This document shows positions 61,138-64,000 of a DNA stretch of 64,000 nt, in pieces. Below the pieces are notes generated by a model, which was not told the DNA's origin, ran no database searches, and saw nothing but the letters and a program-made list of their open reading frames with translations. Position 1 is the first letter of the stretch. Every line of letters begins with the position of its first letter. The DNA comes from Fulvia fulva (taxonomy: Eukaryota; Ascomycota; Dothideomycetes; Mycosphaerellales; Mycosphaerellaceae): contig NC_063013.1 of assembly GCF_020509005.1 (NCBI RefSeq), positions 2,294,001 through 2,358,000 of the forward strand, in the 5' to 3' direction. Made by a program: the position numbers and the translations under genes.

Positions 61138-61321
61138 TATAAGGGCGCGCGTACTATAGGGTCCGAACGAGATAGTTATTATTCTACGAAGCTACGAAAG
61201 AGGAGCGCGAGGCGCGGCGAAGTTATAAAGTAAAGCTAAGCCGCGCTAAGCTAATACGGAAGGTCCGCGGTTTAGCCGGACCGACGTAGCTATAGTAAGG
61301 GGTCGCGGGCTACCCGTAATA
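61138..61321 (-). repeat. 5' LTR of G1
   Basis: 184 bp, followed by CTTTT at 61322-61326, the same pentamer that precedes the partner LTR at 27672. Confidence 0.9.
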
Positions 61322-61326
61322 CTTTT

Positions 61327-61860
61327 ATAAGCTAAGAGAAGCTATTATAAGCTATTTTGGAGTTACTTACTATAGCGTCGTATATAAGCTTAGATTACGA
61401 CGTAAACTCCTTCGAATTACTCGGAGTTTAAGACTACTATAATGTTGTCTAAGGCGGAGGTAGTCCTAGCGGAGTTTGTAGGCGTATATTAAGGCGATTA
61501 AGTACTACTTACGCGTTAAGAGGAACTAACCCTATAGCCTTAAAGGCCTTCTTATAGTTTAACGCGGTAAATACGTCGAAAAACGAGTCTTTAAACGCCG
61601 GAAGGAAGGTTTCTTTATTAATATAGAAGACGCGCTAACGCGCTAAGTCCTATATATATTATAAGTACTTTAGCTTTAACGGCGTAAAACAAACTACGTT
61701 AAGAGGCTATAGGATATACGACGAATACGCCGGTATATAGAGCGTAAGGATCTTATAGTCTAGATAGTAGTCCTTAAAACCCTAGTTTAAATAGCTCTTA
61801 TAGCCGTCTAAAATAAGTAACCTATAGCTACCTATAGAACGCGCCTCTATATACGCGTTA
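61327..61860 (-). pseudogene. Pogo-like transposase DDE part (reverse copy)
   Basis: Reverse complement of about 15855-16395 of the first pogo-like element, including the ILDG and PLDVGCF-type blocks. It ends at a junction with LINE sequence, so the N-terminal half is missing. Confidence 0.82.
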
Positions 61861-62923
61861 ACCCGGTAAAGGCAGAGACTAGAATAACTTAGGGATCTAC
61901 TCTCTCCCCTATCCTGTTTCTAATATTTATGTCGGATCTAATCCCCCTACTCACCTCTCCGTAAACCTTAGCATCGGGGTTTGTAGACGATATAAACATC
62001 CTAGCCTAGTTAGACTCGATAGAAGAGAACTGTCGCCTCCTTGAAGATAGGCATAAGAAATACGAGGAGTAGGCAAAGAAGTATAGTGCCCGGTTCGCCC
62101 CTAAAAAGTACTAACTTATATACTTTAGTAAAGCGAGAACACACTATAATATAAAGGCGGCGGTAAGAATCTAAGGCTACGAGACTAAGCTATTAGCGGA
62201 GCTACGAGTACTAGGGATCTAGCTCGACCCGAAGCTAAGCTAGAATGTATAGATTAAGAAAGCCTAGAGTCGAGCGCAAGTTAATAAAGCCTCGATAAAG
62301 AGGCTTACGGCATCTATATAGGGAGCAACATTCGATAAGGTAAGAGTAATATATAAGGCGATCGTTAGACTAGCTATATTATACGGGGCACAGATTTAGG
62401 GAATAGGAGGCGTAGGCAAGCCGATCCCGAAACGGATAGAGCAACCCCTAAATAGGACATAGGTAGGCAACCTACGTAGGGTACTAGGCGTATATAAGAC
62501 AACGTTAATAAGTACGGTAGAAATAGAGACAGGAATACTACTAATCGGCTAGTATATCCGGGGAATGAGAATTTAATACGCGGTAAAGACGACAGATTAC
62601 CTAGTATAAACTACGATCTAGGAGGCAAAGAATAAGATAGAAAGCCGCTACCGGAGAGGGGCCGGACATAGGACAAGCTAAAAAGAGGATGACCTTACTA
62701 CCTTTACGGCCGTATAGACAAGCACCGAATGGCTAGTACGAAAGGAGGAGGAGCGTAGGACTCGCTAGGCCGGCGGGAGCAAGGCTAAGACCTAAAGCCT
62801 AGCGGAATAGATAGCGAGCTACCTATAGGAGTAGGACTAGAAAAGGAAGCCCCCTAAGACAACAGGCCCGATAGCGCTCCGAGCCTTCTAGAGACACAAT
62901 TACTAGCTATATAGGGACCTAGA
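61861..62923 (+). mobile_element. LINE fragment (5'-truncated), RIP-mutated
   Basis: Aligns with 32258-33319 of the long LINE: reverse transcriptase FVDD box near 61979-61990 and the following C-terminal region. It breaks off at gggacctag, where an unmutated LINE begins. The two copies share most RIP changes and differ by scattered transitions. Confidence 0.85.
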
Positions 62924-64000
62924 AAAATGGCGACGACGACGGCAGTAGACGACCGAGAGCAAGGGGGAGACGAGTGGAGGACGCTCTGCAAGAAGGCGGA
63001 AGAGATGGTAGCGGCAGAAGAAGGGAGGTTTCCGGAGAGAGCACTGAAAGGAGTAATGAGCGAACTGCTCGGGGGACTAAAGGCGCTCAAACGACAAACA
63101 AGCACTACGATCAACATGGCAATCGAGGCAGCAACACGAAACGCAAGAAACAACCCTCAAAGAGACCCGAGACAGACCCAGGGCCCAACGACCTAGGCAA
63201 CAATCGCGAGCCAACCCACCCCCCCTCAAAGCACAGTACTACGAGTCCATATTACGGACCAGAAAGAGAAGGAAGAGATAGGAAAGATGATCGGGAGGGA
63301 GATAGTCGAGAAGATCGGAGTAAAGGGAATAGTAGGGGCAAGGGCAGACAACAAAGGGGTCAAGCTGTTTACAGCACACGTACAGGATAAGAAGGCCCTC
63401 GAAATAAACAAGGAGTGGACACTGAAGATCGGGAGCACAGCGAAAGTCTCCCATCAACAGTACATGGTAATTGCGCATAGGGTCCCACGAACCTTTGATA
63501 CACAAAGGGATACACCAAACCTCCAGAGGCAAAACCAGGTAACAGCACCAGGACTACAGATCACAAAGACAGCGTGGGTCAAGAAGAAGATAGAGGAGGG
63601 CAAGAGGGCCTCCTCGCTGATCTTATGGGTTGCAACACCAGAGCAAGCGAACAAGGTCTTAGACCAAGGGTTGTACTGGGACTTTGAGAGGCTGGATGTA
63701 GAAATCCATCAGAGCAACCACAGAATCCTTCAATGTTTCAACTGTCAACAGTACGGACATATTGCCCCAAAGTGTAGCAAAGCCATACCAGTCTGCTCAC
63801 ACTGTGCTGGTGATCACGCGACCCAAGAGTGCCAAAAACGGAAGGAGGACACAAGATGCGCAGCATGTGGGAGAAAACACCCGGCATGGTCAAACCAATG
63901 CCTAGTTAGACTATCAGCCCAGTGGAGAGCGCGGGAAGCAAGGGTAACAACACCAACCAGGTTCCTAGTAGGTGAACAGAAACAACCAGAGAGAACCACC
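62924..64000 (+). mobile_element. 5' part of an unmutated Tad-like LINE, continues beyond the window
   Basis: Composition changes sharply at 62924: RIP signs stop and an ORF1 start codon follows within a few bases. It probably inserted into the older LINE copy; its 3' end and target duplication are outside the window. Confidence 0.75.
62927..64000 (+). CDS. LINE ORF1 (gag-like, zinc knuckles), partial, one in-frame TAG
   Basis: Starts at ATG 62927 (MATTTAVDDREQ) and stays in one frame to the window end except a TAG at 63194-63196. The N-terminal part is polar and helical. A conserved central region (EIGKMIGREIVEKIGVKGI) is matched by the mutated ORF1 of the long LINE near 29390. Three zinc knuckles follow near the window end: CFNCQQYGHIAPKC (CX2CX4HX4C), CSHCAGDHATQEC and CAACGRKHPAWSNQC. 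The protein binds LINE RNA and assists retrotransposition. The single stop may be one RIP-type change or may not be original; the 3' end is not seen. Confidence 0.82.

Larger units (their letters stand above)
27672..61321 (-). mobile_element. Gypsy retrotransposon G1 (subfamily A), opened to 33.6 kb by later insertions
   Basis: Two 184-bp LTRs in minus orientation (27672-27855 and 61138-61321) are flanked by the same target duplication CTTTT (27667-27671 and 61322-61326), so they belong to one insertion. G1's own pieces are 27672-28744 (LTR, pol C-terminus with chromodomain), 33884-36372 (integrase to reverse transcriptase YLDN box), 46926-47198, 53344-53384 and 60605-61321 (gag, leader, LTR). 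Between them lie a LINE, a rearranged block of two Gypsy pieces, a solo LTR with Copia, and another Gypsy. Part of G1 between reverse transcriptase and gag is gone. All of it is RIP-mutated. Confidence 0.85.
27224..61860 (-). mobile_element. Second pogo-like transposon (reverse), split by nested insertions, one end missing
   Basis: The terminal repeat at 27224-27287 (preceded by TA) matches that of the element at 7775-16847. Transposase C-terminal sequence follows on the minus strand to 27671 and resumes at 61327-61860 after the 33.6-kb nest. The insertion point carries CTTTT on both sides (27667-27671 and 61322-61326). At 61860 it is cut by a LINE fragment, so the second terminal repeat and the transposase N-terminus are not seen. 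Its own sequence is only about 1 kb; the rest is inserted DNA. Confidence 0.85.

Overview
The window comes from a filamentous ascomycete (Pezizomycotina). Spliceosomal introns of about 50-115 bases, fungal gene families (GH2 glycosidase, MAPEG, mitochondrial ribosomal protein mL43, FAD oxidoreductase) and fungal-type transposons (Tad-like LINEs, pogo/Fot1-like elements, chromodomain Gypsy, Copia) support this. Most of the sequence is transposon DNA with the marks of repeat-induced point mutation (RIP): C-to-T and G-to-A transitions, CpA depleted and TpA enriched with CpG largely kept, and reading frames broken mostly by TAG, as expected from CAG-to-TAG and TGG-to-TAG. A dothideomycete is possible but not shown.

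Layout. 1-3420: RIP-mutated Gypsy pol on the minus strand. 3421-4311 and 6462-6597: an unidentified mutated coding relic, split by a clean chimeric LINE insertion (4312-6446, 15-bp target duplication) made of about 1.1 kb of unknown DNA fused to the 3' end of a LINE. 6598-7730: a deleted pogo-like element. 7775-16847: a larger pogo-like element split by a complete Gypsy element (8579-15794, target duplication GAATT). 17.1-26.9 kb: a gene island without RIP marks, holding a secreted GH2 glycosidase, a MAPEG protein, mL43, a broken HExxH protein gene and an FAD oxidoreductase with an apparent frameshift. 27224-61860: a second copy of the pogo-like element in opposite orientation, invaded by one Gypsy element (27672-61321, target duplication CTTTT at both ends). 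That Gypsy now also contains a 5.1-kb LINE, a rearranged pair of Gypsy pieces, a split solo LTR with a nearly intact Copia inside it, and another complete Gypsy. 61861-62923 is a LINE fragment, followed by the start of an unmutated LINE (ORF1) that leaves the window.

The host genes form no obvious shared pathway. MAPEG and mL43 converge with 207 bases between their stops. The transposons record an order of events: pogo-like element, then the minus-strand Gypsy, then LINE, Gypsy and solo LTR, then Copia. The newest arrivals (chimeric LINE, Copia, last LINE) are almost free of RIP changes.

The observations I rate highest are a GH2 intron that consists of tandem copies of the preceding exon, the chimeric LINE (organised like the MINE/WEIRD elements of Magnaporthe), a 10-nt microexon, and a hairpin kept next to every Gypsy 5' LTR that also marks a recombination joint.
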